DNA from: a virus
Reading direction: 5' to 3' (one strand)
Virus record (IMG/VR): IMGVR_UViG_3300020478_000003
Coordinates: 1-64,000 of that record
DNA: 64,000 nt
Shown here: positions 19,001 to 27,297 of the stretch, in pieces
Position numbering within the stretch: the first letter of the stretch is position 1
How the letters are laid out: the number at the start of each line of letters is the position of its first letter
Program-made: the position numbers and the translations under genes
Notes under the pieces: model-generated
Databases searched by the model: none
What the model saw: only the letters and a program-made list of their open reading frames with translations
Told to the model about the DNA's origin: nothing

Positions 19001-20442
19001 TGACAGATATGCCGGTGTTTAGTTCTCCTGGATATCCCTATCCTGGTGGTTCTCACCCGCACTTTCATAATAATTCAATAGTTGGTCCATTCGCTTGGAA
19101 TAATCAAATTGATTATGCACACGGATTGAATGTTACAGAAGCAATGCAATTAATAGATGGTATAGTTTCTTCAGTTAAAATTTACGATTCGATTGAAGGT
19201 GCTCACTTTCACGAATATACAATAATGTGGAATGATTCGACTGATAAATTTTATGTCGATAATTCTATTACTTGGATTAGGGGTGGAATTGAAGATGCTA
19301 GTCAGGATCCGACAAAATATTATGTGTCTGTAGTTGAAAATCCTTCTGAAGGACTTCATTGGCACAACTTAGTGATTGATTGGAATCCACTTGATACAGA
19401 TCCTCCACATATGGAAGGTGGAGCAATCTATATAACTAAAATTGAACCGGTTGATGAAGTTCTTACTTCTCAGCCCAATGTTGTTACCGAAGTTACTTCT
19501 ACGGCATTAAATCCTGTTACTACATCTTATCCAGATACGCCAAATCCTGGTGATACCACGATAATAATTCAGTATCAAGATTTAGTTACTACTACGGTCA
19601 CCACTACTACACAGATTACAACCACTACTACGACCACTACATATTATTCAGATTATAGTACAAATGTGGTTGTTGGATCGCCAGTAACGACTTATGATGT
19701 TCAAACAAGTGTTTCAACACAAACAGTAGAGGATATGGATGAAAGGAAGACATATATAAACACAGTTCTTCAAGCAAATAATCCACCAATTCTTTATATT
19801 CAACCTTCATTTATTGAAGGAGAAGGCTCTCACGATCACTTATTGTATGAGGACTGCGAACTTGATACCACTGGTCCATACGCAGGTAGAATGTGCGAAC
19901 CTATTACGCTTGCTCAGGCGAATGAATTAATTAATGAGCAAAATGCGAATTATGGAATAATATTTTATGATTCGCCTAATGGAGCAGATAACCATTATCA
20001 CGCATATACGATTAAATTTAATCCATTTGCGGGAACGGATGGCGAATTTGAAGTAGATGGAATTGGTCAATATGACCAAATTTACGGATCAGGAACTACT
20101 ATTCATACTTTTAAGTTGTCTGGTGGGTATCACGATCACGATTATTGGATGACTGTGGCAGATTATACTTCTCTTTTGACGGGTACTCATATAGTTACAC
20201 CACAAAGAGATTCCACTCACGCCAGTTCATATACTCACGAATTAACGCTTTCGTGGAATGGTAGTACGTATAATATAGAAAATCAGACAAGTGATTATGA
20301 TAATCACGATACAATTAGTTATACAGGTGCTGTAGCCCAAGGAGGACAATGGGTTCAGAATACAGATGGAGGTGGAGTTGGAGATCACGTTCACTCAGTA
20401 ACGATTGATGATTCATCCGTCTGGCCGGTAGATCCTGATTGA
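13096..20442 (+). CDS. Giant baseplate/tail protein (gp7 position), His-x-His repeats and sugar dehydrogenase domain
   Basis: 2448 residues. Residues ~1-160 form a wedge-adaptor segment ([60 protein letters not shown]), typical of the large protein after gp6 in marine T4-like phages, where T4 has gp7 (~1032 aa). Then come beta-rich repeats to ~700, a Cys-pair insert ([15 protein letters not shown]) near 787, and a complete glucose/sorbosone-dehydrogenase-type propeller at ~1035-1435 and ~1510-1580. Five long and two short copies of a His-x-His module occupy much of ~855 to the end. A Thr-rich linker covers ~2130-2215. It is probably the wedge component that carries a large peripheral receptor-binding or glycan-processing arm. 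The gp7 equivalence rests on position only. Confidence 0.7.
   Translation: [2448 protein letters not shown]
16198..17845 (+). other. PQQ-type sugar (glucose/sorbosone) dehydrogenase domain with internal insertion
   Basis: Within the 2448-aa protein, a beta-propeller with the hallmarks of soluble PQQ-dependent aldose sugar dehydrogenases: [93 protein letters not shown]. The HNGG histidine and the GLRNPWR arginine are the usual catalytic and PQQ-side residues, so activity is possible. A ~65-residue His-x-His module (17416-17613) interrupts the last blade; the fold resumes at [19 protein letters not shown] and ends SIYKLT. Whether PQQ is bound in a virion is unknown. Confidence 0.75.
17416..17613 (+). 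repeat. His-x-His mini-module inserted in the dehydrogenase propeller
   Basis: Reads [20 protein letters not shown], then [27 protein letters not shown], ENHD. Matching copies lie at 20121-20310 in the same protein, 29441-29660, 29707-29952 and 32929-33127 in the 2802-aa protein and 37663-37852 in the 1197-aa protein. Confidence 0.7.
19470..19740 (+). repeat. Thr-rich low-complexity linker in the 2448-aa protein
   Basis: About 90 residues with long runs of Thr ([20 protein letters not shown]), coded by repeated ACT/ACC/ACG triplets, ending near [16 protein letters not shown]. This is a stiff, mucin-like spacer between the fourth and fifth His-x-His repeats. Confidence 0.75.
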
Positions 20443-20479
20443 TCCATATAAACAATGGTGAGATTTTTAACTAAGGTAG

Positions 20480-20487
20480 TATAAATA
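20480..20487 (+). promoter_or_regulatory. Late promoter TATAAATA (for gp8 unit)
   Basis: TATAAATA followed by G in the 98-base gap before gp8, 53 bases before its ATG. A perfect 14-base palindrome (TGATTAATTAATCA) follows at 20492-20505, in the expected 5' leader. Confidence 0.75.
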
Positions 20488-20540
20488 GTTCTGATTAATT
20501 AATCACAACTAATACTTGAATAATTTTAAGGAGTAATCAA

Positions 20541-21551
20541 ATGGGTGCAATTGTAACCAGTAAATTCAGAACACAGAACTTGATGGTTTTCATCGACCAG
20601 TTCAAAACTACTGGTTCTGTTGATGACAACTTCCTGTATCTCGGGTTCGGACGATCTGACGTGTGGCCGGATGATGCTCAAGGAAATGACGAGAGTTCAG
20701 GTAATTTTACATTACCTGATCCATTAGATGAGGATGAATCTCAGTATTGGGCTGACATTGTTGGCGCAAAACGAATTCAGGATGATGATATTTCTCCAGT
20801 ACTTCCCCGTATTGACTGGGATACAGGAGATACTATCGCATTTGATGGTGATGCCGCGGCAGGTATCACTGGAATCGCTGAGCCTGGTCGTTCATTCGTA
20901 TCAAAAGTAGGATATCATTCTGTAGTAATGAATTCCGAATATCGAGTTTATATGTGTGCAGGAGAACCATCTCTAGGAAAATGCTACGTTGGTGGTGTTT
21001 GGGATGGTGGAACCGCAGCCTCAAGAGCAGTTTGTGAAGCAACTTCTGGTGGACTTTGGCTACCTCAGGGTGCTACTGAAGAACCTTCAGGATTCACAGG
21101 AGATGCCGCAGGATTGACCGCACAGAACATATTGACTTCTGACAACTACGTTTGGACATTCCTGTATAAACTGGAATTGAACGATATCATTAACTCAACT
21201 ACAAACGACTGGATGCCAGTAATATCAGGTAGTGGAGTTTTAGCAGGATCAGAACAATCTGATTTCGGAGATGTAGATGCTATATTTACAGCAAAAACTC
21301 ACCACGGCCTTATTCACGTTAGATTAGAAACTGCTGACGGATTTCCCGAAAATGATGACTTTAGACAAATTGGTCTATTGCGTAATCCCGAACTAGCTGG
21401 AGGCGGAACGAAAGCCCAGGCGGCTGTATATGCTGATGCTGATGTCAGTTTGGAAACAGATAGTGGACAGTTAATCTATCTAGAAAACAGGCGTGCGATT
21501 ACTCGTGCTTCTGACCAGATTGAAGATTTAAAACTCGTAGTAGAATTCTAA
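20541..21551 (+). CDS. 8: Baseplate wedge protein gp8-like, with Cys-pair insert
   Basis: 336 residues (T4 gp8 ~334). The N-terminus MGAIVTSKFRTQNLMVFIDQ followed by NFLYLGFGRSDVWPDD is the start seen in gp8-type wedge proteins of marine T4-like phages. VWTFLYKLELNDIINSTTND and the C-terminal DSGQLIYLENRRAITRASDQ also fit that family. A Cys-pair insert, GKCYVGGVWDGGTAASRAVC then EATSGGLW, sits near residues 146-176; I am not aware of it in T4 gp8. gp8 is the wedge component linking gp6, gp7 and gp10. A strong AGGAG site lies before the ATG. Confidence 0.75.
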   Translation: MGAIVTSKFRTQNLMVFIDQFKTTGSVDDNFLYLGFGRSDVWPDDAQGNDESSGNFTLPDPLDEDESQYWADIVGAKRIQDDDISPVLPRIDWDTGDTIAFDGDAAAGITGIAEPGRSFVSKVGYHSVVMNSEYRVYMCAGEPSLGKCYVGGVWDGGTAASRAVCEATSGGLWLPQGATEEPSGFTGDAAGLTAQNILTSDNYVWTFLYKLELNDIINSTTNDWMPVISGSGVLAGSEQSDFGDVDAIFTAKTHHGLIHVRLETADGFPENDDFRQIGLLRNPELAGGGTKAQAAVYADADVSLETDSGQLIYLENRRAITRASDQIEDLKLVVEF

Positions 21552-21597
21552 AATCTATTTTTAGAATTAGAAATATATCCCTCCCAAAGGGGAGGGA
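21544..21597 (+). terminator. Two adjacent hairpins after gp8 (possible terminator or processing signal)
   Basis: The first stem (AATTCTAAAA with TTTTAGAATT, 21544-21553 and 21559-21568) overlaps the gp8 stop. The second is GC-rich and perfect (TCCCTCCC with GGGAGGGA, 21578-21585 and 21590-21597, loop AAAG). No immediate U-run follows the second stem, so a classical intrinsic terminator is doubtful; mRNA processing or partial attenuation before the 1812-aa gene is an alternative. Confidence 0.45.
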
Positions 21598-21629
21598 ATA
21601 TAATGCGAATATTTTTAGGATAATAGCGA

Positions 21630-24600
21630 ATGGCATATAATTTCAATACATCTCCATATTATGATGATTTTAATCCAGATGATAGATTTTTAAAAATCTT
21701 ATTCAATCCTGGACGTGCAGTTCAAGCAAGAGAATTAACACAAATACAATCCATTCTTCAGCACCAAATGTCGGCTGCGGCTAATCACATTTGGAAGAAT
21801 GGAGCTCCCGTTGTAGGTGGAGGAATTAGTATAGCTAAACGACCTTATATGGCTCTTGCTACCGCAGATGGAACTTGGTTAAACCGTATTGTATATGGAG
21901 AAAACTCTTTAGCGGTTGCTGTCATTGATCAATTACACGATGATGAAACCCAGCCTGTCTATTATTACAGAGCCCTTTCCGGAGAATTTGAAGCTAACGA
22001 AAATCTATTCACATACGATACAGTTTGTGATGGTGGTTTCGATGTTAATGGAAATTGTATTGATAACTCTTGGTACGACCCTACAATGTTGTACAAAGCT
22101 GGAGTTATTACTTCTGTAGGAAAAGCACTAGAAGGAAAAGTTGAAGCTGGAGTTTATTGGCTTGATGGTTTCTTCACCCCGGTGCTTCCTCAAACTATTT
22201 TTCTAGATGATCTATCCCCTACTCCTACTTGTAAGTTAGGATTCGATATTGAAGAAGTTATCGTAGAGTCAACTACGGATCCACGACTTCTTGATCCAGC
22301 TTCCGGATTTTACAATCAGAATGCTCCTGGCGGAGACAGATATCAAAAAACTATGACCCTTTGTAAGGAAACAGACTCAGGAGAGTCTAACAAATGGATG
22401 TGGATGATGGATGTCAATGCTGGAAAAATAATCCAGAAATATCAATCTACTGATTATTCATTGCTATCTACGGAGATGGCAAAACGTACATTTGACGAAT
22501 CGGGCAACTATACTATAAATCCATTTCCAATCGAAAAGAAACCGGGATTGACTGCGGATCAATATGGAATAAAAGTTGAACCCAGTAAAGCATACATAAA
22601 TGGATTTGAACACGAATTAATTTCTCCTATAACGATTTACGCTGACCGAGCCCGAACAACTCGCCATATAGCGAATGACCGCATTACTCCTGAATTTGGT
22701 CCATATTTTGAAGTAGAAACAGTAGACGACCTGCACGGTGTTTTTAATGTTGTAAATAAAGAATATGTTATATTTGTTACTGATGTTAACCACGATATTA
22801 CTAATACAACTCCTTCCACTATAGGTGTACATAAACGTATTACTCACGTTACGAATGCACTCTTATCTGGTACTAATATAATGGGATATAGAATATATCT
22901 CGAAGATAACATCGGATTAGATGCTGTAGCACCTGCACGATGGATTGTTTCGGAAACTAATGTTGGAGTATACGCAAAACTTTATCGACCTCTAGGACAC
23001 GCAGTATCAAAAGGAGTACATTATCCTTGGTTGTTTAGAACGCACGATATAACTTCAGCATTGACTCTAGGACAGATAACATACACGACCCAAAAGAATT
23101 CTACAGCAACATTAACTGGTGGTGTTGCTTCAGTTCCTGCAGTATTTAACGATATGCACTGGCAAAACATCTTATATATTTGGGATGATACTGCGGATGC
23201 ACTTATACCACAAAACGGAACTGTCGCCTCTGGTGATACTTGGGTTGCCGACTTATCAGGAAACACAACCGCACTTATTACAATTATAGATCAAGTATCT
23301 GGTAACGTATCTACAAACTTGTCAGGACGAACTATTTCGATTATGGCAAATATGTATATGAGTAATGCTTCTTGGAGAGCAGTATCTTTTGATACAACTA
23401 CTGCGGACTTTACTCTTGCGAATGAAAAATTGCCTATTCCTATAGCAGTAACAGAAGTAACTCAAATTATTGCTCCTGATACCACAGATGTAACTTCTTC
23501 ATTTACTTTTACCAAGGGAGATACTGATACGACTTATCATATGGCGAATCTTGAGTGGACTGACGAGGTTAATGCAAGTCAACCAGGTACTTATTCAGTA
23601 ACATACTCTGCATTTACTCACGGAAATATTACAACCGCAACATATTTTGCGGTAAACTCATATACTGATGCTGGTATTCTTTATGATGATGTTCCAGGAT
23701 ATGTTACATCCATAAACGAAAATCGTTCACTTCAAGATGAGATAGACTTTAGAGCATCGGAAGCTGATTACGCAGTAGGTACATATTTACCTCTACCTGA
23801 ATCAAATCTTTCAGTTTCTTATGATTATTATCTTGGACGAAGAGATAGAATAACAATTAACGATGACGGAAAAATTCAAATTAAACAAGGCTTCCCTTCA
23901 GAAGATCCAATGCTTCCAACAGAAGAATTGAATGAAATGACCTTGTATAATTTGTTTATACCTCCATATACCTTTAATCATAAAAATATTAATGTATCTC
24001 ACGTGGAACAAAAGCGTTTCACAATGCAAGATATTAGAGGTATAGAAGGACGACTTGAAAATTTAGAATATTATACTTCATTAAGTCTTCTAGAAAAATC
24101 TACTGCCGATATGCAGGTTGAAGATGAAAACGGATTACAAAGATATAAAAATGGTATTTTAGTAGACTCATTCACCGATCACGGTATTGGGGATGTAAAT
24201 GACGAAGCATATTACTGTACAATTTATCCTGAAGCGAGAATTTGTACTGTACCTTATGAAATGTATGGTCTAGATTGTGAACCTGGAGTAACTTCAGGTG
24301 TTGTACATAATAATTTAACATACACTTTAAACTATAATGTTGAAGAGGCGTGGATAAAACAAGATCACGGAACACAAGTTCTAAACTTGAATCCATTTGC
24401 AAGAAAATCTTGGGTCGGTTTTGCTACATTAACTCCTTCTACTGATACGTGGTTTGAAGAAACATATATGCCTGATGTTATTATTCAAAACAAAAATAAT
24501 AATGCTGTGGTAGAGGCAGTAGAACAATACGGAACACAAACAAGATGGAATGCTTGGGAGACAACTTGGTCTGGATTTAAAGATAAGGGTGGTAGAGATA

Positions 24601-27068
24601 ATGTTCAAACTGGACGAGAAGTAACCTTCAGTTCTAACGCACAAAGTGGATTTGGTGGAACCAGTATGGCTCGTGCTTTTGAAACTGGACGAGGAGGAAC
24701 AGTCAATATGGGCTTTCGTTCAAGACAAAGACAAGTTTGGAGACAAATTGTTACCACAGAAACTTGGGACCAACAGCAACAAAAAACGACTAATCAAGTT
24801 CGATCTGGAGAAAGATCCCATATGGAAATCAAGGATGTTCGTACAGAAGTTGGCGACCGTTCAGTAGATGTTTCGGCTATTCCTTGGATGAGATCGGTTC
24901 CTGTGTCTATCGATGTAGACAAATTGCGCCCAAATACTCATATGCACTTTCAATTTGATGAAGTGGATGTAGATGCTTATATTACTCCTGAAGGTGGATC
25001 ACAAGGCGATCCAGTAATAACTGATAATGTGGGTAAAATAAGAAATGCTGTATTCCAGATTCCTGCAGAAGGTCCAGATGGAATTCGATTCAGAACAGGT
25101 ATGAAAATACTTGCAATGAAAGATAATTTTGAGGACTTTGATGCGATGACTACACAAGCGGTAGCTACTTTCACCTCTAAAGGAACTCTTGATACACGCC
25201 AAAAAGATATACTGTCTACGTTTGAAAGTTACAGAGTAACCGAAACTCTTCAAGAGGATCGCACAGTTTTAGGAGAAACACGAACAGTTTCAAGAAGTCA
25301 AGAAACAGGAAGATCCAGAACAGAAAGAAATATTACCGAGTGGTATGATCCAGTAGCAGAATCATTTCTTATATCTGGATCTGATGGTGGAGCATTTATA
25401 CATTCAATTGATTTGTATTTTTACTCAAAAGATGATGAATCTACTCCAGTTCGATTAGAAGTTCGACCAATGGTAAATGGATATCCTACAGCAGTACCGA
25501 TACCCAATGCAACCGTTATGTTATATCCTGAAGATGTGTCTGTTTCTACAAATGGTTCAGTAAGCACGAGATTTACATTTGCCGATCCTGTTTATTTAAT
25601 GGATGGAACTGAATATTGTTTTGTTGTTATATCTGATTCACTCTTATATAACTTGTGGATTTCAGAATTAGGAGAAGTTGACTTACTTACTGGTGATTAT
25701 GTTTCGGAGCAACCTTATCTTGGTTCGATGTTTACTTCTCAGAATAATACGACTTGGACTCCAGAACAGTTAATGGATGTTAAGTTCAGAATGAATAGAT
25801 GTCAATTTGATCCTTCTGGAACAATACAAATTAACCTGAAAGAATTCGCTGGAACTAAAGAAGTTGCCTCATTTACACCAAACTTTCAACCAATGGTTCT
25901 ATCAGGAACTACATTGGATATGGAAGTAATTGTAAATGGTGATACAAATGATATTCATTATGGTATTCAAGATAACGAAGAAGTCATACTAGAAGAAGTT
26001 GCGATACTTGATGGTACTCAAACTATCAATGCTGGTTATCAATATACTCCAATATCATATACTGTAGCTTTAGGTACACAAAATCCTAATATTTCTCCTG
26101 TTCTTAACAAAGAAAGACTATCGACTATAGCGATTAATAATATTATATGGGATACGGCTCCTACTGAAAAGAATCAAATGGGCATCTATCAGTCTAAAGA
26201 TGTTAAATTAGCTAATGAGGCTGATGATTTGAAAATGTTTTTGAGTGTTCAAGAGGTTAATGAGACATACGTAAAAGTATATTACGATACTGGTACAGTA
26301 ACGCCAAGACATATTACAGTACAACCATATGCAAATACCGTGACACACGGTGATTATAACGTAAATGATTTTGAAGAATATTACGCATATATTTATCCTG
26401 CAGGTGCTTATAGCCCTGAATCACACATAACAAACCAGGGTGCAGGTATTGCCGCGTGGAATGGAATTATTGATGCTCCTGGAATGGGACCCACAGCATA
26501 CGTTTCTACAGCATATGTAGATGGAGATGATGATCCTCTCAATCTCACTACAATGAGTTTGGTAGATATAAGCAATATGAAAGATATTAAACAAACTTGT
26601 TTTATTTGTACTGAAGATTTATCCGGGGTGGGTGCCGATACTACTTCTGCAGGAACTGGAACAGATTTAACCGAATATGAAGTTGATGATATTTGGTTTG
26701 GAAGTTGGGATAATGATTTGGATAGAAAATTTTATAAGAAGATTCTGAAGCCTGATGGAACTTATGATAAAGAAGAAGTACCTATTTTAGAAATAGACAG
26801 TCAAGTACCCGCAGAACATCCAGATTTTCCTGATGGTCTTGCTGTTATTGAAGGAGAATCGATTACTTGGAGAGAAATGAAAGACGGAGGAGTTGAAATT
26901 ACTAATACTTCCGTAACTACTGATATGGAATTTATTGAACATACTTTTACTCCATTGAAGAAAATTACTAAACCTTTCGATCACTTTAGAGTGAAAATAG
27001 AATTGCATACTACTCATCGGTGCTCTCTACCAGCAATTAGAGAGATGAGAGTATTAGCAGTAACATAG
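21630..27068 (+). CDS. Large DUF4815-type tail/baseplate structural protein
   Basis: 1812 residues. The N-terminus is a clear DUF4815 start: MAYNFNTSPYYDDFNPDDRF, LKILFNPGRAVQARELTQIQ, SILQHQMSAAANHIWKNGAP. The usual downstream stretch ITINDDGKIQIKQGFPSEDP with IPPYTFNHKNINVSHVEQKR and DIRGIEGRLENLEYYTSLSL is present near residues 745-825. A Gln/Arg-rich segment (TTETWDQQQQKTTNQVRSGE) near 1045 and a beta-rich C-terminal half follow; the end is HRCSLPAIREMRVLAV. A Cys pair (TVCDGGFDVNGNC) lies near residue 135-145. It probably takes the place of T4 gp9/gp10 as a fibre-attachment component, but that is positional inference. Confidence 0.75.
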   Translation: MAYNFNTSPYYDDFNPDDRFLKILFNPGRAVQARELTQIQSILQHQMSAAANHIWKNGAPVVGGGISIAKRPYMALATADGTWLNRIVYGENSLAVAVIDQLHDDETQPVYYYRALSGEFEANENLFTYDTVCDGGFDVNGNCIDNSWYDPTMLYKAGVITSVGKALEGKVEAGVYWLDGFFTPVLPQTIFLDDLSPTPTCKLGFDIEEVIVESTTDPRLLDPASGFYNQNAPGGDRYQKTMTLCKETDSGESNKWMWMMDVNAGKIIQKYQSTDYSLLSTEMAKRTFDESGNYTINPFPIEKKPGLTADQYGIKVEPSKAYINGFEHELISPITIYADRARTTRHIANDRITPEFGPYFEVETVDDLHGVFNVVNKEYVIFVTDVNHDITNTTPSTIGVHKRITHVTNALLSGTNIMGYRIYLEDNIGLDAVAPARWIVSETNVGVYAKLYRPLGHAVSKGVHYPWLFRTHDITSALTLGQITYTTQKNSTATLTGGVASVPAVFNDMHWQNILYIWDDTADALIPQNGTVASGDTWVADLSGNTTALITIIDQVSGNVSTNLSGRTISIMANMYMSNASWRAVSFDTTTADFTLANEKLPIPIAVTEVTQIIAPDTTDVTSSFTFTKGDTDTTYHMANLEWTDEVNASQPGTYSVTYSAFTHGNITTATYFAVNSYTDAGILYDDVPGYVTSINENRSLQDEIDFRASEADYAVGTYLPLPESNLSVSYDYYLGRRDRITINDDGKIQIKQGFPSEDPMLPTEELNEMTLYNLFIPPYTFNHKNINVSHVEQKRFTMQDIRGIEGRLENLEYYTSLSLLEKSTADMQVEDENGLQRYKNGILVDSFTDHGIGDVNDEAYYCTIYPEARICTVPYEMYGLDCEPGVTSGVVHNNLTYTLNYNVEEAWIKQDHGTQVLNLNPFARKSWVGFATLTPSTDTWFEETYMPDVIIQNKNNNAVVEAVEQYGTQTRWNAWETTWSGFKDKGGRDNVQTGREVTFSSNAQSGFGGTSMARAFETGRGGTVNMGFRSRQRQVWRQIVTTETWDQQQQKTTNQVRSGERSHMEIKDVRTEVGDRSVDVSAIPWMRSVPVSIDVDKLRPNTHMHFQFDEVDVDAYITPEGGSQGDPVITDNVGKIRNAVFQIPAEGPDGIRFRTGMKILAMKDNFEDFDAMTTQAVATFTSKGTLDTRQKDILSTFESYRVTETLQEDRTVLGETRTVSRSQETGRSRTERNITEWYDPVAESFLISGSDGGAFIHSIDLYFYSKDDESTPVRLEVRPMVNGYPTAVPIPNATVMLYPEDVSVSTNGSVSTRFTFADPVYLMDGTEYCFVVISDSLLYNLWISELGEVDLLTGDYVSEQPYLGSMFTSQNNTTWTPEQLMDVKFRMNRCQFDPSGTIQINLKEFAGTKEVASFTPNFQPMVLSGTTLDMEVIVNGDTNDIHYGIQDNEEVILEEVAILDGTQTINAGYQYTPISYTVALGTQNPNISPVLNKERLSTIAINNIIWDTAPTEKNQMGIYQSKDVKLANEADDLKMFLSVQEVNETYVKVYYDTGTVTPRHITVQPYANTVTHGDYNVNDFEEYYAYIYPAGAYSPESHITNQGAGIAAWNGIIDAPGMGPTAYVSTAYVDGDDDPLNLTTMSLVDISNMKDIKQTCFICTEDLSGVGADTTSAGTGTDLTEYEVDDIWFGSWDNDLDRKFYKKILKPDGTYDKEEVPILEIDSQVPAEHPDFPDGLAVIEGESITWREMKDGGVEITNTSVTTDMEFIEHTFTPLKKITKPFDHFRVKIELHTTHRCSLPAIREMRVLAVT

Positions 27069-27078
27069 GAAATAAATA

Positions 27079-27294
27079 ATGGCTAAAATACCCGCATACG
27101 AAAAAGACGAAGAAACTGGTGCTGTAATATTCAAAGATGCTACTGCCCTTGCCGCAAGAAGAAAAGTTATTGAAGCAAACAAACTGAAGGCAAAAGCAGA
27201 GAAAGACAAGAAACTTAGTATAAATAGTATGAAGAGGGAAATAAAAGACCTCAAAAAACTTGTATACGATTTGCTTGAAGAGAAAGCGGGGTAA
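27079..27294 (+). CDS. Small coiled-coil phage protein
   Basis: 71 residues: MAKIPAYEKDEETGAVIFKD then TALAARRKVIEANKLKAKAE and IKDLKKLVYDLLEEKAG. The C-terminal two thirds is a highly charged amphipathic helix, probably an oligomeric coiled coil. It lies in a tight run between the DUF4815 gene and the giant fibre, with a ribosome site in GGAAATAA. Possibly an assembly helper; not recognised as a named family. Confidence 0.65.
   Translation: MAKIPAYEKDEETGAVIFKDATALAARRKVIEANKLKAKAEKDKKLSINSMKREIKDLKKLVYDLLEEKAG
27219..27226 (+). promoter_or_regulatory. Possible internal late promoter TATAAATA
   Basis: TATAAATAG lies inside the 71-aa gene, 72 bases before the next start. The sequence also codes for Ser-Ile-Asn-Ser, so it may be coincidental. 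Confidence 0.3.
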
Positions 27295-27297
27295 TGA

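Larger units (their letters stand above)
15670..20130 (+). repeat. Five diverged ~100-residue His-x-His repeats in the 2448-aa protein
   Basis: Copies lie near 15670-15930, 18254-18560, 18675-18960, 19050-19400 and 19825-20130. The shared pattern is H-x-H, then L-D-T-x-G-x(5)-R, a helix ending A-x2-L-I/A-x-G-x-I, then V-x-Y/F-x-S-I, then H-Y/F-H-x-Y-x-I-x-Y/W, and a closing H-x-H. Examples are [40 protein letters not shown] and [20 protein letters not shown]. The order of His pairs is constant while the rest diverges, which suggests a metal-binding or structural role. Confidence 0.75.
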
